Assembly: GCF_023078275.1 (NCBI RefSeq)
Contig: NC_062985.1
Span: forward strand, 5,084,001-5,148,000
DNA from: Leguminivora glycinivorella
Lineage: Eukaryota; Arthropoda; Insecta; Lepidoptera; Tortricidae
Length of the DNA: 64,000 nucleotides
Reading direction: 5' to 3'
Shown here: one piece after another, positions 36,236-46,144 of the stretch
Layout: each line of letters starts with the position of its first letter
Position numbering within the stretch: position 1 is the first letter of the stretch
Notes under the pieces: generated by a model
What the model saw: the letters and a program-made list of their open reading frames with translations, nothing else
The model's database searches: none
What the model was told of the DNA's origin: nothing
Program-made: the position numbers and the translations under genes

Positions 36236-37400
36236 CTCTACTATGTTGATCTTTCTTTTATGCGGGGGGCTTCGCCCCCCGAGCCCTCCTTTATATGCTC
36301 TTAAGGGTCTCAAGAAAACCCTTTCCCAACTTATTTTAAATACTACGTTGATCTTTCTTTTATGCGGGGGGCTTCGCCCCCGAGCCCCCCTTATTCATGC
36401 TCTTCAGGGTCACAAATACCCTATCCCAACTTACTTTAAATACTCATCATCATCAGAAATTTAAGAGCTGGGCTCTTGTCGGTGAAGCAATCTCCAGCTA
36501 TATCTTTCCTGGGCTTTTTCTTTGACAGCCTGATACGACACGACACTCACTTTCTCTTTCACTTGGTCCATGTATGCCCTCCTTGGCTTTCCTCTCTTTC
36601 TTCTTCCTTCTACTTTCCCTTCTATGATGATCTTGATGAATTCGTCGTGTCGTAACAGGTGTCCCAACATATTTCCTCTTCTGCATTCAACAGTTCTTAA
36701 AATACACCTCTTTTCTTTCACTCTGTTTAAGATTTCTTCGTTTGTTACTTTCTCTGTCCAACTTATTTTCTCCATCCGCCGCCAGCACCACATTTCAAAA
36801 GCTTCAAGGCGTTTTGTGTCTTGTTGCAGCATCGTCCACGTTTCGCTGACGTATAACGCTATGCTCCAGATGTACAATTTTATTAACTTTTTCTTGATTG
36901 TTGTGTTTATTCTGGCTTTAAACAGGTACATTTTTTCATTAAATACTTTCTTTGCCATGGCTTTAAATACTACGTTGATGTTTATTTTATGCGGACTGCT
37001 TCGCCCCCCGAGCCCCCCTTTATTTCCTCTTAAGGGTCACAAGAAAACCCTATCCCAACTTATTTTAAATACTACGTTGATCTTTCTTTCTTGCGGGGGC
37101 TTCGCCCCCCGAGCCCCCCCTTTATTTACTCTGAACGGTCACAAGAAAACCCTAACCCAACTTATTTTAAATACTACGTTGATCTTTCTTTTTTGCGGGG
37201 GGCTTTGCCCCCCGAGCCCCCCCCTTTATTTCCTCTGGAGGGTCACAAGAAAACCTTAACCCAACTTATTTTAAATACTACGTTGATCTCTGTCTTTTTT
37301 GTGGGGGGCTTCGATCGCCCCTGAGCCCGCCTTTATTTGCTCTTACGGGTCTCAAGAAAACCCTATTCCAACTTATTTTAAATACTACGTTGATCTTTTT
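36236..37400. repeat. Minisatellite with GC-palindrome unit of about 105-110 bp
   Basis: About six to seven units, each with GTTGATCTTTCTTT, a palindrome GGGGGGCTTCGCCCCCC, GAGCCCCCCTTTATT, GGGTCACAAGAAAACCC and CAACTTATTTTAAATACTAC. One unit is split by a LINE insertion (36445-36960). The leucine/proline-rich frames across it are repeat artefacts. Confidence 0.9.
36445..36960 (-). mobile_element. RTE-like LINE 3' fragment inserted in the minisatellite, with 11-bp target duplication
   Basis: CTTTAAATACT occurs at 36434-36444 and 36961-36971 on either side. On the - strand a 165-codon frame reads KLIKLYIWSIALYVSETWTM, then LEAFEMWCWRRMEKISW, GNMLGHLLRHDEF, IIEGKVEGRRKRGKPRRAY and MDQVKEK. This is the post-RT C-terminus typical of RTE-like LINEs in insects. 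The tail is (ATG)n, seen as CATCATCAT on +. It is a 5'-truncated insertion, as expected from target-primed reverse transcription. Confidence 0.88.
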
Positions 37401-37402
37401 AG

Positions 37403-37690
37403 TAGTTCCAGTTCATATCTTCCGGCTCCATCATCAGACCTTGAAACCTAATCGTAGTCAAAGTTCATTACAAGACTTTTCTAAGAAACCCAAAAACTAC
37501 TATGATACGATGTTCTATCATGTAGTTCCAGTTCATATCTTCCGGCTCCATCATCAGACCTTGAAACCTAATCGTAGTCAAAGTTCATTACAAGACTTTT
37601 CTAAGAAACGCAAAAACAGCTATGATACGATGTTACATCATGTAGTTCCAGTTCATATCTTCCGGCTCCATCATCAGATCAGTTCAACAG
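37403..37690 (+). repeat. 120-bp tandem repeat (2.4 units), in frame
   Basis: TAGTTCCAGTTCATATCTTC starts at 37403, 37523 and 37643, exactly 120 bp apart. A frame from 37390 to 37797 stays open through all units and repeats 40 residues (VPVHIFRLHHQ, NRSQSSLQDFSKK). Because 120 is divisible by three an open frame may be coincidental. No gene is claimed. Confidence 0.85.
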
Positions 37691-37834
37691 TACCATATTA
37701 TTGTACTGTCATCAGAACTACATACAGCTGCCAATTATCATTACACTACGATCCTTGGAAGATGGTTAAATTAGCCTCCGTAGATTCCATTACATAGTTA
37801 GTTACATACACGACGACCTAATAAAAGCGTGTTA

Positions 37835-38120
37835 ATATTAATATTAGCGCCATCTAGCTGAGCCCTTCTTCTGTGTGGTACTGAGGTAAGTACGTTTTAT
37901 TCTTAGACTTTATCTGTCTATACGGAGTTATATATGTCTTTGACTAGAAGTATAGGTACTCTAATGAGTATTATTGTATTTAGCGCCGTCTCTCGGCAAA
38001 ATTTACTAAGTAATTTACGCGACTTGAGACTTGTGCGAACCTTTAGGCATGGAAAGTCACATGAAAAGTTGTCGAAACTAATAATAGATGGCGCTGCATT
38101 TAAATTTCTTGACTGATAAC
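37835..38120. repeat. Family B repeat, rearranged copy
   Basis: 37841-37935 is the reverse of 3240-3350. 37962-38120 (GGCATGGAAAGTCACATGAA, AATAGATGGCGCTGCATT) is the same-strand match of 58898-59010. Confidence 0.65.
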
Positions 38121-38272
38121 TCTAATACTAAATTGAATATACTCTAAGGTAGAGCAGAGTCTAATACCTCCGCTTTACAAAAGACCGCAATCAAGTAGCA
38201 CTAGACTTTACTCATTGTTGTGTTCCTGCCGGTGAGTAAGGCAGCCAGAGCTCAACGAGGGTGCGGTCGTTG

Positions 38273-38432
38273 GCACTTAGGCCCCTTCTAAGTACAGGTT
38301 TGTACAAGTTTCTAATGAGTCGAGTCGGCAACGCACATGTGCCACTCCTTGAGTGGCAGGCGTCCATATGTAACAGTCACCGCTTTCCATCAGGCGGACC
38401 GTATGCATGTTTGCCACCTACGTGGTACAAAA
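38273..38432 (+). mobile_element. Family C LINE 3' end with poly(A)
   Basis: The + strand shows the decayed ORF2 C-terminus (GLYKFLMSRVGNA, PPTWYKKK) followed by CACCTACGTGGTAC and A8. Together with 49690-49920 it shows the true orientation of the family. Confidence 0.7.
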
Positions 38433-38479
38433 AAAAACTCGACGAATTCACCTTATACATTAAAAACTAAATCAAAATC

Positions 38480-38575
38480 GATTGATTCGTTCGGGAGCTA
38501 TGATGCCAGACAGACATGTCAAGCGTCAAACCTATTATTATTATAATATTTTTGCGTTGGTGGTTAAAAATAAGA
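38480..38575 (-). repeat. Family D repeat fragment
   Basis: GATTCGTTCGGGAGCTATGA, TGCCAGACAGACATGTCAAG and the TTTTTGCGTTGGTGG end match the reverse copy at 23350-23570. Confidence 0.5.
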
Positions 38576-38614
38576 AACCTCCTTCAAAACTATAATAAAA
38601 CACAACTTTCTATG

Positions 38615-39327
38615 AAAATCGGTAAAGTGCGAGTCGGATTTCGACATTTCCATACAAAAAGGTCATGAGCGCCTGACGACATGTGATGGCAACGTACACT
38701 AGATTTGTACTTTAAAGATTTTGCGTATATTTTGGAAACTATAAGAGATAGAGCAAATAGACTTCAGATTTTGGTTGTCGGTGGCACAATTTTTTTGTTT
38801 TCGTATATATACACCATTTTTTGGACCTATTAGGGCAATATTATGGTCAGTGCAGTTCTAAACAGTCGTAAGCGCCTCTTTTAGTAGGAACTTAAGTCAT
38901 TTTGGCAAATGCTTAAAATTTTTAACAATTTCTAAACAGAAATGAATTTCTTTCTACCTGTCCATGGCGCTCACAAAATTTCAAAACATTTAGTAAGTAC
39001 TTGCAGCGGCAGTGAGTGAAAAATCTCAATTTGAGTTTTTTTCTCTTAAGTCCGACTTACGCTTGACTGTAGATTTCTAATAGGTTTTCCTGTAATCTAC
39101 AGGTAGAGGGCTATCTCGTGTATTTTTTTGAAAATTTTACGTTAAGTAGTTTCGGAGATAAGGGGGGGGGAATGGTCATTTTTTGCTTATTTTCTTAAAT
39201 TACTTCTAAATTACCAAAATAAAAACTATAAAAAAAATATATTTGAGATGCTTATAAAATGCTCTTTCATTTGATATGTAGCACAATATAGTTCTAATAA
39301 CTTTGATTTTTAATACGGAACCCTAAA
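38615..39327 (+). repeat. Family G repeat, long copy
   Basis: Begins AATCGGTAAAGTGCGAGTCG and ends TTTTTAATACGGAACCCTAA, the standard ends of this family, over about 710 bp. No coding frame. The superfamily is not clear from the sequence. Confidence 0.6.
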
Positions 39328-39337
39328 AACAAACACA

Positions 39338-39565
39338 AACTCATTTTGCACTCAATCTCAATATAAAACAAACACATTCCAACCAACCATTCCACCATAC
39401 AAAACCATTCTGGTCACTGACTGAGTGAATGAGTGAGTGACTGAGTTGCGCAACGTAACAGTGACTGAATGTTACGCGCTGAATGAGCGGCATTTAACGC
39501 AACGTAACGCTGACTGAGTGCTACCCGCTGTTAGTTGGAAGTCTCATTAGAAGTTCCACTTCAAA
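39338..39565 (+). repeat. Family I dispersed repeat, copy 1
   Basis: CATTCCAACCAACCATTCCA, ACTGAGTGAATGAGTGAGTG and repeated GCGCAACGTAACAGTGACTG-type blocks. Reverse copy at 56590-56850. Confidence 0.65.
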
Positions 39566-39833
39566 AAAACTGTCTACGAGCAAGATGAACATAAATCTAT
39601 TGTAAAACACTCGTTGGTCGTTACTCCCGTTTCGCTTATCGCTGTCGGTAGGATAAAAGTTTATTACCCTTCAGCCATCATTAGCGAATTGTAAAAAGTA
39701 AGCTGCAGAGTGTAAAATAAAACGGAGAGCCATTAGTTGAAGGTAAGCTTAATGGTCTAGGGCTTAAACAAGGTGATTAGTTCAAATGAGTTAGTGAATT
39801 TATTTATATATATTTTTTAAACGATACAGTACT

Positions 39834-40060
39834 AGCTTTTGCCAACGGTCGCCTTCGAACGCGTTAAATTCTAAAATTGCGGAATGGGCTATACAAACTT
39901 CCACCATCCCATTTTAAGTAAGTGGGGAGACAAAAAGTGGCCTATGTCACTTTCCATCCCTTTAACTGTCTCCGCTTAAAAACACGCCAATTCATCGCTC
40001 TGTTTTGCCGTGAAAGAACAAACAAACAGACACACACTTTCCTATTTACTTTATTAGTAT
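39834..40060 (-). mobile_element. Lep1-like Helitron, reverse copy
   Basis: Begins ACTAGCTTTTGCC and continues GTGGCCTATGTCACTTTCCA, GTGAAAGAACAAACAAACAG and a TATTAGTATA end, the complement of the 8146-8330 pattern. Confidence 0.6.
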
Positions 40061-40074
40061 ATATATTTATTTAT

Positions 40075-40475
40075 ATATACCGACGATCTCGGAAACCGCT
40101 CTAACGATTTCGCTGAAATTTGTTTTGTGGGGGTTTTCGGGGGTGAAAAATCGATCTAGCGTAGCCTTAGATCCCGGAAAACGCGAATTTTCGAGTTTTC
40201 ATGAGTTTTTCTTTCGCATTTGTAAACGTAAAATATGGTCCTTAATTTCGCCGCGCGCGCATCGATTCCGCTTAGCTCAGTCGCACGAGGTCGGTCTAAT
40301 GTACGCAGAGATCGTAGGTGTGTCAGGGTTTCGAATCCCGGTCAGAAATTAAGTTTTTGTTTTTTGTCTTTTTTTTTGTTTTTGTATTTATAAGAGTTTT
40401 TTTTTATCTAAAGACGTGATATATTAAAATAGAACCGAGCGAAGCTCGGTCGCCCAGATATTGGAAGTATAAATG
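40075..40475 (+). mobile_element. Helitron- or SINE-like element with a tRNA-like segment
   Basis: A tRNA-like stretch at about 40270-40348 has an A-box-like TTAGCTCAGTCGCACGAGG and a B-box-like GGGTTTCGAATCCCG. The element ends with a hairpin ACCGAGCGAAGCTCGGT followed by CGCCCAG, a 3' end common in lepidopteran non-autonomous Helitrons. It is not a functional tRNA gene: the acceptor stem is absent. Confidence 0.5.
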
Positions 40476-40656
40476 AGGTTTAGTGAAGAAAAATAATTTG
40501 AAATAGAACTAAACGGGACTTAATTGCGTTTCACGTTAAGTCCCGTTTAGTTTCTAAGAATATATAATAAGAAATTGGTTTAAATGTATTAGTTAAAATG
40601 TAATATCTAGATAGATAGGGATGAATGTATAATGTTTAATTTGTTATTATTACTTA

Positions 40657-41478
40657 AGGTAACGGACCCAATCATGGACAGTTTAAGAAAAACTTTCGCC
40701 TGTTTTTGATATTTCACTCATAAATGTAAAAATTCTACCGCTAAGCGTGTTAAATCTTGAATGTCCTGTCCTTCTTTTACATTTCAAGCGTATTGCAGAA
40801 TGGATACTCCTATTAGTTTCTTCATACTTAACAAATTAAAACTAGGTGTTTTTTCTCCAATTATGGACGGCAGTTCTCCAGTAATGGATCCCCCATTATG
40901 GACAGTGAAATAAGTTTAAAATTTTACTTTTAAAGCCAACTGATACTCAATGAGTCAATTTTATATACCATAAATAAAATTAGTTTGAGTTATTTTAACA
41001 TAGGATTGTTTCTTGTAAATTTTGGTTTTGTTAATTGTTCCTTGTCCATCATAGGAGGTAGGCAGTTTTTCGGTTCCAGTAATGGACACTCGCAAAATAA
41101 CGCCATTTCTTTATACCTTTGGAGCAACAAACTAGTATGTTTTATACCTTATCTCATGCTTAATGCAGTAAGTAAAACGCATTCAAGTTTACACCGAGTA
41201 TTATTTTTTTATTGTTTTATACATGAACTCAACTCTCTTAGCAACATTACTAGAATTCGTCTACATATTTTTTTCAGTAAACTGATGAATTTTATCTTGT
41301 CGCGAAATCCTTCAGAAATAACCGAATTAATTGAAACTTCAAAATGAAACAGCTCTACAACTCTAGTTTATGGTACATAGCAGTCAGTTTTTAGAAACTA
41401 ATTTTAGATATTTATTTTTAAGGATTTGTGTTTTTTTGTCCATAATGGCATCACCGTCCATTATGGGGTATTTCACCT
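40657..41478. mobile_element. TA-flanked element with repeated ATGGAC motif
   Basis: TA lies on each side. Imperfect inverted ends are AGGTAACGGACCCAATCATG and CCATTATGGGGTATTTCACC. The motif TAATGGAC/ATTATGGAC or its complement recurs at about 40672, 40861, 40880, 40895, 41080, 41440 and 41456. The architecture parallels the pogo-like element at 11452-12554. No transposase frame; 822 bp. Confidence 0.6.
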
Positions 41479-41721
41479 TATCCAAGTTCATTTTAAGACT
41501 TTTATGTGTAGTGGAACCTTAAATAAGATTAATTTGAGTTAATCACGATTTTAAATTGCATACTAGGAGGTATAATTAATTTGAAATACGAGAACACGGA
41601 GAGTGTTTTGAACCCGTAAAGGGTTCAACGGTTAAGATCGATAGAGGAGGTAACGGGATAGATCACCTAACATTAGGTGATCTAGATGTTTCTAGACTTA
41701 AATTGGCGTATATTGTTGCAG

Positions 41722-41821
41722 TGTCGAAGGCGGAGATCCTCTCGGGGCCCGAGCTTTTCGTGCGAGCTGGATCCGATATCAACCTCACGTGCATCGCGAG
41801 ACATGCGCCGGATCCACCAAG
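41722..41821 (+). CDS. Dpr-family Ig protein, exon encoding the start of Ig domain 2
   Basis: Internal exon of 100 bp after the acceptor attgttgcag and before the donor AG|GTAACT. It enters in phase 1, joining the G left by the exon at 22612, and leaves in phase 2. The spliced frame reads V-SKAEILSGPELFVRAGSD, then INLTCIARHAPDPP. This is the A-B strand region of Dpr Ig domain 2 with its first disulphide Cys (INLTC). Phase agreement with both flanking exons and the colinear Ig content support one gene with introns of 19.1 and 21.0 kb. A decayed second copy of this exon lies at 43491-43561. Confidence 0.93.
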
Positions 41822-41879
41822 GTAACTTTATTTATTTTAAAAGTAGGGGTTCATTGAGAAATAAAATTGACACTTCTTA

Positions 41880-42388
41880 GGCTACCTTTCCACTGGAGCG
41901 GAGCGATGCAGCAAGGCGGTGAGCAGAGGCGTTTCTACGACGCGAAACGAAAACGAAACGCCGCGAAAGGTAGTCTGGCTCTGTCGATAGAGATAGATAT
42001 CTACGAGCGATTTGTTTCGTGAGCGTTTGTGCATTCGGCTACGCACGTAGAAGCGGATATTTTATGACATTCTACACTGAGAGAAATTTGCATTGTGAAT
42101 TTAACAAGTTCGACTTGTTGCGGTTTATCCGTTTGAATCAGCCAAACGTATGTTTAAAACAATATGTGTCAGGTTGTTTTTATAAAATCGACTTGTTGAT
42201 TCAAATATATTGCCAATTCAAATGACAAGTAGCTTGTTGTTTAAACCAAAGAGCACGTAGGCGCTATTTTAACCTAAAAACTTGTTGAACGAACATGAAA
42301 ACTGATTGTATTTTCTCTCAGTGTATTGGTGAATTATTATGAAGCTCACCGCTCCGCTGCTTCACTCCGCTCCAGTGGACAGGCAGCC
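41880..42388. mobile_element. Harbinger-like MITE (TTA target) carrying a nested MITE
   Basis: TTA at 41877-41879 and 42389-42391. Inverted ends GGCTACCTTTCCACTGGAGC and GCTCCAGTGGACAGGCAGCC. A 3-bp TWA target is the Harbinger signature. It starts 59 bp after the Dpr exon donor and is split by the element at 42075-42323. Confidence 0.8.
42075..42323. mobile_element. Tc1/mariner-like MITE nested in the Harbinger MITE
   Basis: TA on both sides, ends CACTGAGAGAAA and TTTCTCTCAGTG. The interior has CAACAAGTCGACTTGTTG-like palindromic words (ACAAGTTCGACTTGTTGC, AAAATCGACTTGTTG). The same family occurs at 49426-50055. Confidence 0.85.
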
Positions 42389-42984
42389 TTAGTTTTAACC
42401 GGATTATGACAGGTCATATTGAAATGTATGTGAAGAGTCAAGAAGCCAAAGATGTTTAAGTAAACGAACGGGGTTATCTTTACGTTCGTTGCGTTGGGCT
42501 CTTAGTAAGGTAGGAAACAGATCTATCAGCATCAAGCCGTATGTTAATGCGTGAGAAATCGCTCGTTAGTATGATTATGCGTACGCGACTGTTAAAAATC
42601 GCAGATAAGGTGCATTAGGGCAATTTCGAATGACAGAAATGCTCGGGTAATTTCGAAAGGGGAATCTTGAAATGATGGGAGTAATGGTGATTTTTATTCC
42701 ACTATCGAAATAAGACGACTTTCGGAGTTACCCTAATGCACCTTACCGTCAAATGCCGCATGTCTAATACATTAAGTATTTATATTATGTCTCACACTAG
42801 GTACGAAATTATTATATATATGTATGTATAATATATATTTATGTATAATATTAATTTTATTTTATTCTGAATATGTATGTATTATATGTATTTATTACAT
42901 GTATATAAGTAATTTTATTGCGATAAGTATGAATACTGACTTGTGTTTTCTTATTTAATTTTTAAAATCCTGCACCAAACTAAG

Positions 42985-43095
42985 CTTTCTGTTTAGCCCA
43001 ATGGTTGACTGGTAGAGAATGTCTCAAGGCGTTAAGTCCGCCATTTGTACTCTTTTTTCGTAAATTTGTGCAATAAAGTTTAAATAAATAAATAA
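42985..43095 (+). mobile_element. LINE/SINE 3' end
   Basis: GCCCAATGGTTGACTGGTAG, AGAATGTCTCAAGGCG, GTCCGCCATTTGTACTC, GTGCAATAAAGTTT and an (AAAT)n tail. The same start is seen at 63950-64000. Confidence 0.6.
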
Positions 43096-43284
43096 CATTG
43101 CCTGGGTCCAAAATGGTAGTTTTAATCAAAACAGCTGTGTTTAAATCGAAGTCTTGGTAGATAGGAGATAGTGACGGCCATTATAAATAGCTTATTATTC
43201 ATCAATAAAATACTATTTTTCAAGCCAGACAATGTTAGGCAAGGTAAGCAGTATTTGACAGTACTGATTTTTTTTCTAATAGAG

Positions 43285-43420
43285 GTGGATGGACTGTGTG
43301 AGACATGATATGGAACTAAAACAAGTTAATGATGAGATGACGAGTGACAGAGATGTATGGAAGAGAAAGACATGCTGCGCCGACCCCAAGTGACTGGGAT
43401 AAGGGCAAGAGAATGATGAA
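43285..43420 (+). mobile_element. RTE-like LINE, C-terminal fragment
   Basis: The + strand frame reads WMDCVRHDMELKQVNDEM, then TSDRDVWKRKTCCADPK and a stop. This is the conserved extreme C-terminus of insect RTE-like ORF2. It lies just upstream of the relic Dpr exon. Confidence 0.75.
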
Positions 43421-43490
43421 CTATCTAGTTCGCTACAAGTCATAATGTTAAAGTAAACATAGGATATCTTCGTGATATCAGTCACCAGTG

Positions 43491-43561
43491 CAGTGTCGTA
43501 GAGGATACTCTCGGGGCCGTACGTGCCGGCACGGTATTAACTTGACGTGCATCGCGAGCTA
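43491..43561 (+). pseudogene. Decayed duplicate of the Dpr Ig2 exon at 41722-41821
   Basis: The stretch aligns with the exon 1.77 kb upstream. It shares an acceptor-like cagTGTCG start, the block CTCTCGGGGCC, and the block ACGTGCATCGCGAG. The copy has an in-frame TAG three codons in, several indels and no clear donor, so it cannot be a working exon. It is best read as an old local duplication of the Ig2 exon. Confidence 0.8.
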
Positions 43562-43629
43562 AGTCTCTGGCAGGTAATGGTGGTAGTCCAGTCAACGACT
43601 ACATGACGATAAATGTTTTGAGATTCGTT

Positions 43630-43765
43630 GAAGTTTTTATTTTTTATTTTTTTTTTTTTAGGTAATTGTCAAATAAAAATATGTAATTAATTTATTTCTC
43701 TATTAATTTATCTCTCTATTATCTAATAAGGTTTGTCTCGATACCTATTCGAAGTTATTCTAGTT
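43630..43765 (-). mobile_element. LINE 3' tail in reverse orientation
   Basis: A poly(T) run, then GGTAATTGTCAAATAAAA and TAAGGTTTGTCTCGATACC. The same sequence is seen at 53629-53740 with a (TTTA)n start. Confidence 0.5.
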
Positions 43766-44394
43766 ATACCTTGAAGTGAAACTTCTAATGCCACTACCAG
43801 TCCAAGTAACAGCATCATTTAACGCTCCGTGTTAAAATAACACATTACAAAGTTTCACTTCTTCCGCGCGGAGGGACTTGGGAATTTTTTGATGATGTTG
43901 TTGAACAGAAGCAACATTTTGACCTTCACATTCGGTGTAAAATGTAGCTTGTTTTACCCACAAAATAAAGAAGAAAAGGAATAATTAAAGATAATTGTAA
44001 AGTCGCCGTCATTCAACAGAATTTGCGAACAATGTAAACAAACCTTGTATTCAAAATGGCTTTAACTTCCATTCTTACTAATCAAATACTGGCTTAAAAA
44101 TGTGTTATTCAGTCAAATCATATCACACCATGTTCCTAGACGGGTGCGTAACATAATGAATACAAACTTTTGGCATATTCTCAATTTACAAACGCTCAAA
44201 AAGTATACTTTTTTTATGTATAATGCACAAAAGGTATAATTTCAATTTGTGTAAGATATAAATAATATTATAACATACAATATACATACTACCGTATACT
44301 ATAATATACATATTAACTAATTACATTTACTATATCTTTAATAATATATAAATATTAAAAAATATAACAACATGTCATATAAATCACAAAATTA

Positions 44395-44560
44395 GGTTGG
44401 GAACGGAACCCCACAGAAACGAACCCTGTCAAAAAAGTAGGTTTAGGTTAGGTTTGAACTGTGACCCCACAGAAAGGAATCTTGTCAAAAAGTAGGTTTA
44501 GGTTAGGTTTGAACTGTGACCCCACAGAAACGAATCCTGTCAAAAGAGTAGGTTACGAAT
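44395..44560. repeat. Tandem repeat of about 55 bp, about 2.8 units
   Basis: CCCCACAGAAA recurs at 44408, 44464 and 44519, each followed by CTGTCAAAA, GTAGGTTTAGGTTAGGTTTG. The GGTTAG words resemble the insect telomere TTAGG, but this is more likely chance within the unit. Confidence 0.85.
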
Positions 44561-44816
44561 AATAAAACATGACTGTACATACGCGTCATATTCACAACAT
44601 TGCACGAAACAAAACAGCAGGCGCTTATATCACCTGTATGGTATTCCTTTTGTATATTCTATTACTTCAACGTTATACCACATTATACTTATAGGAAACA
44701 ATATTATATGTAACAAACATTATATAATTTGAATTTATGCTATCTAAAATTATATATAACAGCAATTATACTAATTGAACTTTATACCATACAAAATTAT
44801 ACAAATTGAAATTATA

Positions 44817-44821
44817 CCTTC
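44817..44821. other. 5-bp target-site duplication (left) of the LTR element
   Basis: CCTTC, repeated at 52336-52340 directly after the 3' LTR. Confidence 0.85.
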
Positions 44822-44942
44822 TGTAGTGTATAGGTGTCTCGAGTACATATGGCAGTCGGTGTCCGAGTGTGATGGAGCACGGACGTGCGGTGTGTATTGG
44901 CGAGCCAACCCGATGTATATAGTGTAATAGCGTGACATTACA
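44822..44942 (+). repeat. 5' LTR (121 bp)
   Basis: Starts TGTAGTGTATAGGTG and ends GTGACATTACA. Identical at every base to 52215-52335. TG...CA ends are canonical. A TATATAG near the 3' side could serve as a TATA box but leaves little room for a usual U3. Confidence 0.92.
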
Positions 44943-44957
44943 AGTGGCGACGAGGAT
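44943..44957 (+). promoter_or_regulatory. Primer binding site
   Basis: AGTGGCGACGAGGAT directly after the 5' LTR, a form common in insect gypsy-type elements, where a tRNA 3' end primes minus-strand DNA. Confidence 0.65.
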
Positions 44958-45305
44958 AAAAGCAAGTACTTACCACGTGAATCTAGTATTCGGAAAAGAT
45001 GGGATAGAAACATAAGTAACATCCATACTATCCATACTATCCATACTAATATTATAAATGCGAAAGTAACTCTGTCTGTCTGTCTGTTACGCTTTCCCGC
45101 TTAAACCACGCAACCGATTTTGATGAAATTTGGAACAGACAATCTTTAGACCCTGAGACAGAACATAGGCTACTTTTTATTTCGAAAAAAAGGGATGAAG
45201 GGGTTGAAAAAGAGGTTGAAAGTTTGTATGGGATTTCTTAATTTTAAATGATAAAACCATGAAACTTTATATTTTAGCACTTGATAAGAAATCATTAAAC
45301 ATATA

Positions 45306-45597
45306 TTTAAAGTCACATACAGGTCGAACGCAATTAATTAACATTATTTTTACCTTTAAAATAAACATGGTGGGAAATAAACATTAACTAAAAGCGGGTA
45401 GATTATATTTATTTGTCTACCCCGAACATTTATATAAATTAATATCGGGTAGTTTTGTGTTGTTTACATCTCCGGTGACATTTTGCTGGGACGTCAGTCT
45501 TCCGCGACCACGGCCAGTGCAACCTGGCCGAAACCTTGGGAAAAAAGGTAAAAATAATGTTAATTAATCGCGTTCGACCTGTATGTGACTTTAAATA
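45306..45597. mobile_element. Foldback element nested in the Helitron
   Basis: Arms AAGTCACATACAGGTCGAAC and GTTCGACCTGTATGTGACTT extend about 48 bp through ATTAACATTATTTTTACC. The edges read TTTAAAG/CTTTAAA, compatible with TTAA or TA targets. Confidence 0.8.
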
Positions 45598-45651
45598 TGT
45601 GTACAAAGCGCGAGAACTTAAAGTGTTATATCATTAAACATCTTGATAAGG

Positions 45652-45740
45652 GATAGGGATAGGGATAGCGATAGGGATAGGGATAGCGATAGGGATAGCG
45701 ATAGCGATAGCGATACGGATACGGATACGGATAATATGGG
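45652..45740. repeat. Hexamer minisatellite (GGGATA/GCGATA/CGGATA)n
   Basis: About 14 hexamers with a progressive shift from GGGATA through GCGATA to CGGATA. Confidence 0.95.
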
Positions 45741-46144
45741 TATCGTTAGAGGGATACGGATAATCGGTCGGCGGTCTCTTACAATCAATGTGCTCTAAGA
45801 CGATCGTTGTTTGCTTGCTTGAAGATTACGTTTGCGATAAGTATAAGCAAAATGTAAAAAATTGTAAGGGATAATAGAAAAAAGTACTTTTTACCCACCG
45901 ATCATAGTGTCTAAATACGGGCTATGTGGGATGTTCATAAAGGTTTCCCCAGCGTATATAGAATTACCTACGCTGTGGTCGATGTGTAATATTTCTACAA
46001 TCATTGCAAGCAAAAGTATTATGTGCAATCGAAATAATCGCAGATAAATATACCTACAGAGAAACCTACGGTCCCTACGGATCCAAATGAAAATCTTAAT
46101 GAATACTTTTATTACGCGGGCGAAGCCGCGGGTAAAAGCTAGTA

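Larger units (their letters stand above)
45048..46143 (+). mobile_element. Lep1-like Helitron inside the LTR element, itself carrying insertions
   Basis: Starts TACTAATATTATAAATGCGA and ends CGCGGGCGAAGCCGCGGG then TAAAAGCTAGT, the GC hairpin plus CTAG end of this family. It holds a foldback element (45306-45597) and a hexamer minisatellite (45652-45735), which make it far longer than the other copies. Confidence 0.7.

Noticed and set aside
36570..37324. Frame of 229 codons rich in Leu and Pro
   Set aside because: Runs through minisatellite units and, in antisense, through the inserted LINE.
44400..44560. Interstitial telomere (TTAGG)n
   Set aside because: Only isolated GGTTAG words inside a 55-bp tandem unit; no TTAGG array.
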